Origin: Halioglobus sp.
GTDB lineage: Bacteria > Pseudomonadota > Gammaproteobacteria > Pseudomonadales > Halieaceae
Length of the DNA stretch: 51,228 nucleotides
Assembly: GCA_002699145.1 (NCBI GenBank)
Contig: PABK01000015.1
Coordinates: 1-51,228, forward strand
Direction: 5' to 3'
Shown here: one piece after another, positions 8,370-16,824 of the stretch
How positions within the stretch are numbered: position 1 is the first letter of the stretch
Layout: the number at the start of each line of letters is the position of its first letter
Notes under the pieces: generated by a model
The model's input: only the letters and a program-made list of their open reading frames with translations
Told to the model about the DNA's origin: nothing
Database searches by the model: none
Made by a program: the position numbers and the translations under genes

Positions 8370-9046
8370 GTCGGGCATGGTTGGCAGCTTATGTCGTGCT
8401 ATCCGCTGCGGTGTTCGCTGAAGAGCCCGAGGTCTTGATCACCCGCCAGATTTCCCTGTCAGAACGCGCGCAGGTCTGGGGGCTCAGCGAATCCGAGTTC
8501 CGCCACTACGAAAACCTCATGGCGGGTCAGCGGGGGCACTGGTCACCGGGCCTCGATCCCATTACGGCGCTGGGGGTGAGCACCGAGTCGGCGGTGGAGC
8601 GCCAGCGGTTTGCGGAGTTGTTTGTCAAAACCGAGTTTGAGCGCACTCGAAAGGAACTCGCGTTTCAGGTCGCGGTGGATACCGCCTGGCAACGACTCTA
8701 CCCGCAAACACCACGTCTATTGTCCCCCGGACGTTCTCTGCAGGCACCTTCAGCGACGCTCTATCCGCCACGGACGGCATTGATTCTCCGCCTGACCGAT
8801 ACGCAGGGTCGCGAACGGCTGATCAATCTGCTCCAGCGACGTTCGGAGCAACTTGACGTGCACGTGGTCGGTACTCGCGGCGATGACGCTGCGCTGCGTG
8901 AATGGGCCGCGGATTTGCCACGGCTCGAGCAAGCGCTTGCCGAAGGCCGGGTGACTCTCAACCACGGCGATCAATTCCGCACGGAAGTCGATCTGCCGGC
9001 CCTGTATCGCAGGGATGGGGTAGGACAATGGGCGCGCGTCGAGTGA
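8366..9046 (+). CDS. ICE conjugation protein, PFL_4693 (TIGR03759) family
   Basis: A 226-residue exported protein with a signal peptide (cleavage expected near residues 18-19, after VFA). The conserved block WGLSESEFRHYENLMAG, then RGHWSPGLDPITALG, is diagnostic of the PFL_4693 family found in the transfer cluster of PFGI-1-like elements. The rest is helical, with a conserved WQRLYP. The function is not known biochemically; it is a periplasmic component of the genomic-island type IV secretion system. It overlaps the Cro-like gene by four bases and the transglycosylase gene by 19. Confidence 0.8.
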   Translation: MSRAWLAAYVVLSAAVFAEEPEVLITRQISLSERAQVWGLSESEFRHYENLMAGQRGHWSPGLDPITALGVSTESAVERQRFAELFVKTEFERTRKELAFQVAVDTAWQRLYPQTPRLLSPGRSLQAPSATLYPPRTALILRLTDTQGRERLINLLQRRSEQLDVHVVGTRGDDAALREWAADLPRLEQALAEGRVTLNHGDQFRTEVDLPALYRRDGVGQWARVE

Positions 9047-9618
9047 TGCAAGCACTGGTGGGCGCAGTTCTGGGAGGCGTTGCGATATTCGCGATCGCCG
9101 ACCGGACGCACTATGACGGGGTCGCTGATTATGTCGGCGTACCCAGGGACATTTTTTATGCGATGGCGTTGGCAGAGTCCGGGCGGGCGCGGGATGGGCA
9201 CTTCGAACCGTGGCCCTGGAGCCTGAACATCGCGGGCGACGCCCATTTCTACCCCGATCGCGACGCGATGTTCGCCGCCCTGATGACCGCACTACAAAAC
9301 GGTCAGTTGCGTGTCGACGTGGGTCCGCTGCAACTCAACTGGTACTGGCAATTCGAGCGGATTGACTCGCCCTGGCGGCTTACGGACCCCGTGGTGAATG
9401 CCAAGCTCGCTGCCGCGTTCCTTAAAGAACACTATGAGCGGTCCGGTGATTGGTGGTTGGCGGTGGGGCACTATCACCGCCCCCGTGAGACTACTGACGT
9501 GGATCGGGCAACGGCAGCGGCCTATCGCGAACGGGTGAGGTCCCTGTATACGCGCTACGCCGAGAAGTCCTCCCGGCGGAGCGGGTCCATCACGCTGGAG
9601 GTGGCCGATGCGCATTAG
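9028..9618 (+). CDS. Lytic transglycosylase (SLT-type) of the transfer system
   Basis: This 196-residue protein opens with a hydrophobic signal or anchor segment (VMQALVGAVLGGVAIFAIA). The catalytic region reads FYAMALAESGR, with Glu in the ES motif, followed by PWPWSLNIAG, DVGPLQLNW and a GHYHRP block typical of SLT domains in ICE clusters. It should open peptidoglycan locally so the secretion channel can assemble, as VirB1 does. ATG 9028 follows TAGGA closely and lies inside the preceding gene; the longer open frame from 8902 is antisense-like overlap and was not used. Confidence 0.8.
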   Translation: MGARRVMQALVGAVLGGVAIFAIADRTHYDGVADYVGVPRDIFYAMALAESGRARDGHFEPWPWSLNIAGDAHFYPDRDAMFAALMTALQNGQLRVDVGPLQLNWYWQFERIDSPWRLTDPVVNAKLAAAFLKEHYERSGDWWLAVGHYHRPRETTDVDRATAAAYRERVRSLYTRYAEKSSRRSGSITLEVADAH

Positions 9619-10171
9619 CCCGCTTCACTTCCTGCCGTTACTCATCGGGTTGGCGTTTGCGCCGACTCAGGCCGCACAACCCATCAGGGCACCGGTGGTG
9701 GTTTACCGCGGACCACAGGCGGTTGCGGCGGCACCTTATATTCAATCGCTCGCCCAACCACGGCCGCAAAGCAACCGCCGCGCGAACACTACGCCAAAGC
9801 CGGGTGTGATGCCCCTTGAAAGCCGTTTGCCCCTTATTCCGCGGCAACTGCGACTGGGTGCGCCGTCAGTGCAGCGGACCCGGGCACCGGTAAAACCCTT
9901 CTTTATTATGGGCATGGATCGCGCCAGCCTTGATTGGCTGGCCAGGACACTCCCGACTCTACTGTCGATCCATGCCATGGGCATGGTGGTTCAGGCGGCG
10001 AACCGGGACGATTGGCTGCTACTGCAAAACAAGGCGCAGGCCGCTGGTCTGACACTGGCGTTATATCCCGACACCGGCCTGAAGGACGCCTACGGCATTA
10101 CGACCTATCCCATGCTGGTGGTACCGCCGGGTATCCTGGAGCGGGATGACGTCGGGGAGGGCGGGCCATGA
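9608..10171 (+). CDS. ICE conjugation protein, PFL_4695 (TIGR03765) family
   Basis: The 187-residue protein has an N-terminal signal peptide. Its C-terminal half carries the family pattern FFIMGMDRASLDWLARTLP, a GMVVQA strand, LTLALYPDTGLKDAYGI and a TYPMLVVP ending; the alternating strands and helices suggest a thioredoxin-like or TrbC-like fold without catalytic cysteines. It is a periplasmic factor of the mating-pair machinery whose exact role is unknown. The start at 9608 has GGAGG six bases upstream and overlaps the transglycosylase stop; its own stop overlaps traD (ATGA). Confidence 0.8.
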   Translation: MRISPLHFLPLLIGLAFAPTQAAQPIRAPVVVYRGPQAVAAAPYIQSLAQPRPQSNRRANTTPKPGVMPLESRLPLIPRQLRLGAPSVQRTRAPVKPFFIMGMDRASLDWLARTLPTLLSIHAMGMVVQAANRDDWLLLQNKAQAAGLTLALYPDTGLKDAYGITTYPMLVVPPGILERDDVGEGGP

Positions 10172-12210
10172 GCGCGCCGATCGAAGCCCTGCTGCGTCCC
10201 CCCGTGGAACAGTCCGCCATCGCGACACACCTGGCGCTGGCCCTGTTAGGTGTGGGTGCGCCCCAGGTGCTATTGCTGCCGGGCGGCGTCGGTTATGGCC
10301 TGGCCGCTGCTTGCTCCCTGCGCGCTCTGTGGCTGTCCCGGCGCGTGACCCGCTTGCTGCGCTACCAGCGCCGCTTACGGGTGTTGCCGAGCTACCGTAT
10401 CCACCCTAAAACACTCCGTGCCCCGCAAGGCGAGCTGTTCCTGGGGCGGGGTTTTCTGTGGGATGCACGGCATACACAGCGCTACGCCGATACTCAGCGC
10501 TTCGAGCACGCCCATTTCGACCGCCGCGGCCTGTTTTATAGCAGTGTGCGGGCGACGGTGGACGGTGTTAGTACCACGCCCCTAAAACCCCTGATGACGC
10601 CACTGAACAGCCAGTGGCTGCTGAATCCCTTTCCACCGCGGAGCTATGTGGAGGGCAGCCCGGAACTTCACGGGGTCGGCCTGTTCGAGAAGGAGCAGGA
10701 CGTTACCCTGCAGCAGGCCGAACGAGTCGCTCACACCTTTGTTGTCGGTACCACCCGGGTGGGTAAAACCCGCCTGCTGGAAGTGATCGCCAGTCAGGAT
10801 ATCCGGGGTGGCGACGTGGTCATCGTCTTTGATCCCAAAGGGGACGGCGATTTGCTGGCGCGCCTGTATACCGAGGCCCGCCGGGTGGGCAGGGCCGGGG
10901 AGTTCCAGGTGTTTCACCTGGGCTTTACAGAGCAGTCGGTGGCCTACAACCCCGTGGGCTCGTTTTCCCGGGTGACGGAGGTCGCGAGCCGCATCGCCGG
11001 GCAACTGCCCAATGAAGGGAATTCCGCCGCGTTCAGGGAGTTTGCCTGGCGCTACGTCAATGTACTGGCCAAGGTGCTTGATGTCCTTGGCGAACCCATC
11101 AACTACCAGGTGTTGCTGGAGTGCAGTACGGACATCGACGCCCTTGTGGTGCGCTACCTCGCCTGCGTGGCCCGGCAACACCAGTTCGAGGACTGGTCCG
11201 AACAGCTGGCGGACCTGGTCGCGAGCGAGGCCAAGATGCCGGTGCAATACAAAGGCCGGGATCGCACGGCCTGGGCCAGTGTCGAGCTATTTCGGCGCAA
11301 CGGGTTCAATGACCCCACGGCAACCTCGCTGATCAAAACCTTTGAACACGACAAGAGCCACTTTGACAAGTTGGTGGCCAGCCTCTACCCCCTGTTGGAA
11401 AAACTCACGTCCGGTCCGGTGGCCCAGCTCCTCTCCCCGGAAAGTAGTCCCGAGGACACCAGGGAGCGGCTGTCCTGGAAACGCGTGATCGAACGTGGCG
11501 GTATCGTCTATGTCGGTTTGGACGCGCTCTCTGACCCGGATGTCGCCAGTGCCGTGGGCAATGCCATGTTCGCGGATCTTACCTCGGTAGCGGGTAGCCT
11601 TTATAAGGACGCCCAGCGCGGTGCGCCCCTGAAAAAGGTCTGCGTGCATGCGGATGAGTTCAATGAGCTGGTGGGCAGGGAGTTTATTCCGCTGGCCAAC
11701 AAGGCCGGCGGCGCCGGGTTTCAGTTGACCGTTTATACCCAGACCCTCTCGGACATCGTCGCCCGTTTCGATAACCCGGCGCGGGCGGGGCAAGTGGTGG
11801 GTAACCTCGGCACCATCATCATGCTGCGGGTCAAGGAAAAAGCCACGGCGGAACTGCTGACCACACGCCTGAAAGACGTCGAGATCAACCACCTCATGTT
11901 GGACTCGGGCAGCACCGACAGTGCCGACCCCACTACTGATGTGCATTTCACCTCGAGTACTCGCCAGCGAATCTCCAGCCAGCGGGTACCGATGCTCCAC
12001 GCCGGGGACCTGGATGCCCTACCGAAAGGCCACGCCTTCGCTCTGATTGCCGGTCGTCTCTACAAACTGCGCCTGCCGTTGTTTTCCGATGAGGCGGAGC
12101 TGCCCAGCGGCCTGCAGGCGATGGTTGAGGCCATGCGTCGGGACTACCAACACGGTGACACGGCGAGCACGGATTGGGCGACCACGACACCCCTGGGTTG
12201 GCAATCATGA
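10168..12210 (+). CDS. traD: Conjugative coupling protein TraD (VirD4 family)
   Basis: The 680-residue coupling ATPase delivers the relaxase-DNA complex to the secretion channel at the inner membrane. Two N-terminal transmembrane helices (about residues 16-55) are followed by the ATPase domain: Walker A GTTRVGKT (about 194-201), a VIVFDPKGDGD segment after it, and Walker B VCVHADEFNE (~490). The QTLSDI and GNLGTIIMLRVKE segments are typical of the PFGI-1 class (TIGR03743) of TraD. Its length fits that class. Start and stop both overlap the neighbours by four bases, so translation is coupled. Confidence 0.92.
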   Translation: MSAPIEALLRPPVEQSAIATHLALALLGVGAPQVLLLPGGVGYGLAAACSLRALWLSRRVTRLLRYQRRLRVLPSYRIHPKTLRAPQGELFLGRGFLWDARHTQRYADTQRFEHAHFDRRGLFYSSVRATVDGVSTTPLKPLMTPLNSQWLLNPFPPRSYVEGSPELHGVGLFEKEQDVTLQQAERVAHTFVVGTTRVGKTRLLEVIASQDIRGGDVVIVFDPKGDGDLLARLYTEARRVGRAGEFQVFHLGFTEQSVAYNPVGSFSRVTEVASRIAGQLPNEGNSAAFREFAWRYVNVLAKVLDVLGEPINYQVLLECSTDIDALVVRYLACVARQHQFEDWSEQLADLVASEAKMPVQYKGRDRTAWASVELFRRNGFNDPTATSLIKTFEHDKSHFDKLVASLYPLLEKLTSGPVAQLLSPESSPEDTRERLSWKRVIERGGIVYVGLDALSDPDVASAVGNAMFADLTSVAGSLYKDAQRGAPLKKVCVHADEFNELVGREFIPLANKAGGAGFQLTVYTQTLSDIVARFDNPARAGQVVGNLGTIIMLRVKEKATAELLTTRLKDVEINHLMLDSGSTDSADPTTDVHFTSSTRQRISSQRVPMLHAGDLDALPKGHAFALIAGRLYKLRLPLFSDEAELPSGLQAMVEAMRRDYQHGDTASTDWATTTPLGWQS

Positions 12211-12875
12211 GCCGTGATACGACCGTTCGCAACGCGCGGGATAACGCACCGGCACGACCGGTCAAGCGCGGGATGTTCGGTAGGACATTGGCCACCCTGG
12301 GGGCGTTGATGGGCGCGGTGTTAAGCGCTGCACTGCTTTCCGTGCTTCTGGAAGGGGCCGGCATCGCGCTGGGTTGGTGGCCGGATACCCACAGTCGTGA
12401 TCTGCTCATCATCGAGCGCGGCTATATCGAGGCCCTCGATGACTATCCGCTGTCACCGCTACGACCCACCCAACTGACCGCCCTGGCCTGGGGCCAGTTC
12501 GACCGGGGTCTGTCGTTTGTCGGCATCACCGCGACGGTGGGCGCTCAAGGGGTGGCAGCGATCAACACCGTGAAGCTGTTGCTGCTGCGTCTGGTGATTG
12601 TGGTGCTGGCTCTGCCCGGTTACGCCCTCGCGGTTGTGGCAGGTCTATTTGAGGGTCTGGTGGCCCGGGACATTCGCAAGTTCACCGGCGGCCATGAGAG
12701 CGCGTACGTGTTCCATAAAGCCAAACGCTGGATTACGCCGAGCGTGATGCTCACCGTGACGCTGTATCTGATGCTGCCCTGGTCGGTGCCCCCAGCGCTG
12801 CTGTTCGCGCCGACCCTCATGTTGACCGCCGGACTGGTTTACATCGCTGCCAGTCGGTTCAAAAAGTTTGTGTAG
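12207..12875 (+). CDS. ICE membrane protein, PFL_4697 (TIGR03747) family
   Basis: A 222-residue integral membrane protein with a helix near residues 30-55 and further hydrophobic segments in the C-terminal half (LLLLRLVIVVLALPGYALAVVAG and VMLTVTLYLMLPW). The GLFEGLVARDIRKF and GHESAYVFHKAKRW segments between them are the family signature. Members always follow traD and may help couple TraD to the channel. ATG 12207 overlaps the traD stop as ATGA; the longer frame from 12174 would run back into traD. Confidence 0.85.
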   Translation: MSRDTTVRNARDNAPARPVKRGMFGRTLATLGALMGAVLSAALLSVLLEGAGIALGWWPDTHSRDLLIIERGYIEALDDYPLSPLRPTQLTALAWGQFDRGLSFVGITATVGAQGVAAINTVKLLLLRLVIVVLALPGYALAVVAGLFEGLVARDIRKFTGGHESAYVFHKAKRWITPSVMLTVTLYLMLPWSVPPALLFAPTLMLTAGLVYIAASRFKKFV

Positions 12876-12889
12876 GAGACCGGGACGCT

Positions 12890-13150
12890 ATGCCACTGAT
12901 GAGCCCCGCACAACAGAGTGCCTTTGACGGTGCCAATGGCAGCGGTCACAGCGCCGCGGATGTGCACACCCTGGTGGTCTCGGTGCTGATGGTTCTGATG
13001 TTGCTGTGGCTTGCCTGGGTTGCGATCAGTGCCTACCAGCTTCTCAAGACTCCAGGGATCAAAACCCCGGAGGCCGCCGGCAAGGTTGTCCGCGCGGCAT
13101 TCATTGCGATGGTCACCATGGCCGTCGCCAACATCGTATGGGGAACCTGA
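12890..13150 (+). CDS. ICE conjugation protein, PFL_4701 (TIGR03758) family
   Basis: An 86-residue protein with two hydrophobic helices (LVVSVLMVLMLLWLAWVAISAY and VVRAAFIAMVTMAVANIVWG) joined by a short polar loop. Size and topology match the PFL_4701 family and resemble VirB2/TraA-type pilin subunits, so a pilus or channel role is plausible. AGGAGA lies about 10 bases before the ATG. In many related clusters a RAQPRD-motif protein gene precedes this one; here only 14 bases separate it from the PFL_4697 gene, so that gene is absent. Confidence 0.8.
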   Translation: MPLMSPAQQSAFDGANGSGHSAADVHTLVVSVLMVLMLLWLAWVAISAYQLLKTPGIKTPEAAGKVVRAAFIAMVTMAVANIVWGT

Positions 13151-13162
13151 GAGGACCTGACT

Positions 13163-13567
13163 ATGCAACGAATGAATATGGTGATCACCGCCGATCGAGG
13201 CAGCCCGGCGCGTCTGCGTGCCAGCCAACAGTGCCTGGGATTGCACGTCACCGGCCTCCTGCTGGGAGCCGGTACCACCGGCGCACGGGCCCAGGGCCTG
13301 CCGACCACGGCACCGCCTTCCCGCGGCAGCACGGACGGTGACTATATCGGGTTGATGCAGGACTACGCCTTTGATATTGGCGTCTTCATCGGCCTGGCGC
13401 TGGCCACCCTGGCCATGATCGTTGTCGTGAAAAACACCTTAGGTGCGTATTCCGAAGTGCAGGACGGCAAGGGCACCTGGGGACAACTGGGTGTCAACTT
13501 CGGCGCCGGCGTGTTGCTGTTGGTGTTCATCGTCTTTTTGCTCACCGAGGCGGCGACGATTCTTTGA
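13163..13567 (+). CDS. ICE membrane protein, PFL_4702 (TIGR03745) family
   Basis: The 134-residue protein has a signal-like N-terminus (a hydrophobic LHVTGLLLGAGTTGARAQ segment ending in Ala-x-Ala) and two later transmembrane helices around IGVFIGLALATLAMIVVV and GVLLLVFIVFLL. The motif DGKGTWGQLG before the last helix and the ending AATIL identify the PFL_4702 family. Like its upstream neighbour it has the size of a pilin-type subunit. Its TGA shares bases with the next ATG. Confidence 0.8.
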   Translation: MQRMNMVITADRGSPARLRASQQCLGLHVTGLLLGAGTTGARAQGLPTTAPPSRGSTDGDYIGLMQDYAFDIGVFIGLALATLAMIVVVKNTLGAYSEVQDGKGTWGQLGVNFGAGVLLLVFIVFLLTEAATIL

Positions 13568-13932
13568 TGCATGCCCGTCGCGACATCGACTTTTTGCCTG
13601 ACCGGCTGAACGAGGAGCCGGTCGTCTTCCTGTCGATGACTAACTCGGAGATCAAGTACGCCGCTTTGCTGTGTCTGGGCGTCTGGGTGCCGGTGTCAAC
13701 GTTGCTGGGTGCGCTACTGGGTTTTGCTCTGATGGGTTTTGCCCTGTCGCTGGCTTTCGTGTTTGCCAGTCTGTGGTTGATCGGCAAGCGCCTGCGGGTC
13801 GTCAAACGTGGCAAACCCCGCCAGTACCACGTCCTCGCGATCCAGGCCTGGCTGCAGGATCGCGGCCTGGCACCGCGGACCCTGATTCGGGAAAGCCGCC
13901 GCTGGGACATCCATCGCTGGAGAACGCCATGA
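13567..13932 (+). CDS. Conjugative transfer region protein, TIGR03750 family (TraL/VirB3-like)
   Basis: A 121-residue inner-membrane protein: a polar opening with FLPDRLNEEPVVF, two adjacent transmembrane helices (ALLCLGVWVPVSTLLGALLG and LSLAFVFASLWLIG), then a basic tail containing GKPRQYH. This is the TIGR03750/DUF3487 layout, functionally comparable to TraL or VirB3, which partners the VirB4 ATPase. The ATG at 13567 shares its A with the previous stop (TGATG); a TTG three bases earlier is a less likely start. Confidence 0.85.
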   Translation: MHARRDIDFLPDRLNEEPVVFLSMTNSEIKYAALLCLGVWVPVSTLLGALLGFALMGFALSLAFVFASLWLIGKRLRVVKRGKPRQYHVLAIQAWLQDRGLAPRTLIRESRRWDIHRWRTP

Positions 13933-14567
13933 GTCGATACGATAGCCTGGTTCATTCCAAGGAGGCGATGATCCGCCTGCTGTTGGGTGTGCTCGCGGTC
14001 CTCAGCCTGCTTCTGTTGGTCACCCTGATTGGCTGGAGCCGGGCGCCCGACAATATCCGCCTGCACTATCCCCCGGATTTGAGCCGCGGCGCGGTGCAGC
14101 AGCTCGGCGATATCCCGAAGGCCAGCATCTATGTCTTTGCCCACTACGTGTTTCAGCAACTCAACCGGTGGCCTGCGGACGGCAAAGAGGACTACTACCA
14201 GCAGATTCACCGCCTGCGGGCGTTTTTTACGCCCGCCTGTTTTGAGGAGCGATTGCAGGACCTGGATGATCGCGAGCGGGAGATTGACGGCCGACAGCGG
14301 TCGGTCTGGGAGATACCGGGTCGGGGTTTTTCCAATGCCCGAGTGCAAGTGGTGGCCCCCAATCAGTGGGTGGTTGGCCTCGACCTGCACGTGCAAGAGA
14401 CCTATCGGGGCGAGCGGGTCAAGGATCGCCTGATTCATTATCCCCTGCGCGTGGTGACCTACGACGTCGATCCCCAGGCCAATCCCTGGGGACTGGCGCT
14501 GGATTGCCTGGCCGATGTGCCGCGGCTTATCGAGATCAATGAACCAGCAGGGGAGGGCACTCTATGA
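13929..14567 (+). CDS. ICE protein PFL_4703 family (DUF2895, TraE/VirB8-like)
   Basis: A 212-residue protein with a single N-terminal transmembrane helix (about residues 19-38) and a periplasmic domain, the topology of TraE and VirB8. Family marks include IRLHYPPDLSRGA, YVFAHYVFQQLNRW and FFTPACFEERLQ. VirB8-type proteins link the outer-membrane core complex to the inner-membrane ATPases. ATG 13929 overlaps the previous stop by four bases; an open frame extending upstream to 13671 is an overlap artefact. Confidence 0.85.
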   Translation: MSRYDSLVHSKEAMIRLLLGVLAVLSLLLLVTLIGWSRAPDNIRLHYPPDLSRGAVQQLGDIPKASIYVFAHYVFQQLNRWPADGKEDYYQQIHRLRAFFTPACFEERLQDLDDREREIDGRQRSVWEIPGRGFSNARVQVVAPNQWVVGLDLHVQETYRGERVKDRLIHYPLRVVTYDVDPQANPWGLALDCLADVPRLIEINEPAGEGTL

Positions 14568-15427
14568 GCGCGATGGGACAACGGATGCGAGGCATGGTGT
14601 TGCTCTGTCTGGCGGCCGGTGGCCTACTCATTGGCGCTGCACAGGCGGAAACCGTGGTGTGGCGCAAGACGCCCATTGCGGTGGAGTTGGTCGTCGGCGT
14701 TGAGCAGTTACTGATCCTGCCGAGCAACGCTGAGGTGGGCCTGCCGCCCGCGCTGACTAACCCCAATGTGTTCCGGACCCTGGTCACCGGTGGCGCGGCC
14801 TACTGGACAGCGTTGGAACCCTTCGACACCCAGCGGGTGCAGCTGCGTTTAGAGAGCGGTGAGTTCCTGCTGTTCGATGTCAGCGCCCGAACCCTAAAAC
14901 AACCGCCAGTGACCGTGGATACCCTGCACGTGGTGCTGTCGGAGAGCGAAACCTACCTGGGTGGACTGGGCTCGAGTACGAGCGGCTCGCTGCCTGGAGA
15001 GACCAATCTGTTTGAACTGCTGCGCTACGCCGCCCAATCGATCTATGCGCCCCAACGTCTGATCGCACCGCTTCCGGGTGTGAAAAAAGTGCCGGTGGGT
15101 CTGGCCGGCAACCTGAATAAACTCTATGACGCGGGCCGTCATCCACTGGTGATCCAGCCCTATCGGGCCTGGTCTGCGGGCGACTTCTTCGTCACGGCCT
15201 TTGTGGTAACCAATGAAGCGAGCCACCCGATAGCGTTGGATAACCGCCGGATTATGCACACCCCCCATGCGCACCGTACCGGGGTGGATCCCCACTTTAT
15301 CGCCAGCGCGTTCTATACCCGGAGTCTGTCGGGTCGTAACACCCGGACTACGGGCGACCACCGCACGGCCTTGTTCGTGGTCACGGACCGCCCAATCCGC
15401 ACTGTGATTCAGGGGTTGGGCCAATGA
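14564..15427 (+). CDS. ICE protein PFL_4704 (TIGR03749) family (TraK/VirB9-like)
   Basis: This 287-residue periplasmic protein has a signal peptide ending near AAQAET. It shows the family features TPIAVELVVGVEQLL near the mature N-terminus, a NVFRTLVTGGAAYWTA strand pair and a C-terminal region with FFVTAFVVTNEASHPIALD. Position and secondary structure match TraK or VirB9, which form the outer ring of the core complex. ATGA overlaps link it to both neighbours. Confidence 0.85.
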   Translation: MSAMGQRMRGMVLLCLAAGGLLIGAAQAETVVWRKTPIAVELVVGVEQLLILPSNAEVGLPPALTNPNVFRTLVTGGAAYWTALEPFDTQRVQLRLESGEFLLFDVSARTLKQPPVTVDTLHVVLSESETYLGGLGSSTSGSLPGETNLFELLRYAAQSIYAPQRLIAPLPGVKKVPVGLAGNLNKLYDAGRHPLVIQPYRAWSAGDFFVTAFVVTNEASHPIALDNRRIMHTPHAHRTGVDPHFIASAFYTRSLSGRNTRTTGDHRTALFVVTDRPIRTVIQGLGQ

Positions 15428-16824
15428 GTGCGATCGGCGCAAATCGCTGGGTTCAGGCTGGCAGTGCTGCGCTGCTGCTCCTCGTGCTGCTGTTGCTGTT
15501 TCGGGGCTGCGGGAGGGAGCACCGCACCACGGAGGAGGTTCTGCGGGTGGCCGGTGGCGATCCGGTGCCCCGAGGGCTGGCTGTGGATCTGGGCGTTGAA
15601 GGTGACACCGAGGCAGACACGGTAAAAACCCTGGTGGCCGAAGTAAAAAACCTGCGTGATGAGGCCGATGCCCTGCGGGACTCCAATGTCGGGTTGCGCA
15701 AGGACAATGCTGAGCTGCGCAAGATGGAGTCCCGCCTGGGGCGGGGCCTGAGTACGGAGCTGAACAATACCCGCCGCGAAGTGCAGGCCCAGCTGGATGA
15801 CGATGTGCAACGAGTGCGGCAGCAGCTGCGTGAACTGGAACAACAAACGCGGGCCGTTGAAGGTCGCCTGGCCCGGGGTGAGTTTTCTACCAGCGGCTTT
15901 GCGGCGAGTGGGGCGGGCACAGCGACCGCCCCGGCTGCCATTACCTGGGTGGCGCCGCTGGGTAGTGGGATGGGTAGCGCGGGCAACAGCTTGAGCGATC
16001 ACCTGAACCGGGTGACTGGCCGGGACGGTCAAGGCCTGCCGACGAGTGCCCGTGTTGCTGCCGAGGCAGCCCTTGAGCCCTGGTACACGGTGCCGCGCAA
16101 CGCGACCCTGATGAATGCCACTGCCATGACCGCCTTGGTGGGCCGGGTGCCCATCGGGGCTCAGGTGACCGACCCCTACAGCTTCAAGGTCATCGTCGGG
16201 ACCGACAACCTGGCCGCCAATGGTATCGAGGTACCTGAAGTGGCCTACGCCATTGCCAGCGGCAAGGCGGTGGGGGACTGGACCCTCGGTTGCGTGCGCG
16301 GGGATCTCCACTCCCTCACCTTCGTGTTCGTGGACGGGACCATCCGGACGGTGCCGAAAGCGGAGAACGTCTACGAGGGCAATACCCAGCAAGCCAACAT
16401 TGTCATCGGTGAACTCTCCGACGAGTACGGCAACCCCTGTGTGGTGGGACAGCGACTTTCCAACGCCTCCACCTACCTCGCCCAGCGCATCGGGGTGGTG
16501 AGTGCCGCTGCGGCGGCGGAGGCAGCCGCCGCCAGTCAGACGACGCAGATCACCACCTTCGGTGGCGGTGGCGCCGGGGTGGGCAGCATTGTCACCGGCA
16601 GTATGGGCGAGTACATCCTCGGTCAGGCCATTGCCGATGGCGGTCTGGAAATCGCCCGCTGGCTGGATGAACGTCAGACCCAGCAGTTCGACGCCATCTA
16701 TGTTGACCCCGGCGCCCGGGTCAGCCTGCACATCACCGAACAGCTGGACATCGACTACGACCCTAACGGTCGGCGCACGAATCACATGAGTGCCCGTCAA
16801 GGAGACTACCGTGCACTGGATTAA
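15424..16824 (+). CDS. ICE protein PFL_4705 (TIGR03752) family (TraB/VirB10-like)
   Basis: The 466-residue protein spans the inner membrane once (about residues 14-27), continues through an acidic linker and a coiled coil (about 70-150, rich in Leu, Arg and Glu), and ends in a large periplasmic domain. GRVPIGAQVTDPYSFKVIVG and NPCVVGQRLSNASTY are typical of the PFL_4705 family, the counterpart of TraB and VirB10, which connect both membranes and gate the channel. It overlaps the lipoprotein gene by 14 bases. Confidence 0.85.
   Translation: MSAIGANRWVQAGSAALLLLVLLLLFRGCGREHRTTEEVLRVAGGDPVPRGLAVDLGVEGDTEADTVKTLVAEVKNLRDEADALRDSNVGLRKDNAELRKMESRLGRGLSTELNNTRREVQAQLDDDVQRVRQQLRELEQQTRAVEGRLARGEFSTSGFAASGAGTATAPAAITWVAPLGSGMGSAGNSLSDHLNRVTGRDGQGLPTSARVAAEAALEPWYTVPRNATLMNATAMTALVGRVPIGAQVTDPYSFKVIVGTDNLAANGIEVPEVAYAIASGKAVGDWTLGCVRGDLHSLTFVFVDGTIRTVPKAENVYEGNTQQANIVIGELSDEYGNPCVVGQRLSNASTYLAQRIGVVSAAAAAEAAAASQTTQITTFGGGGAGVGSIVTGSMGEYILGQAIADGGLEIARWLDERQTQQFDAIYVDPGARVSLHITEQLDIDYDPNGRRTNHMSARQGDYRALD

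Noticed and set aside
13542-14438. Long antisense open frame opposite the PFL_4703 region
   Set aside because: GC-rich coding DNA produces long antisense frames; the plus-strand genes here match known transfer families and are coupled.
15409-16800. 463-codon antisense open frame opposite the TraB-like gene
   Set aside because: Low-complexity Gly/His-rich translation typical of a shadow frame; the plus strand is clearly coding.
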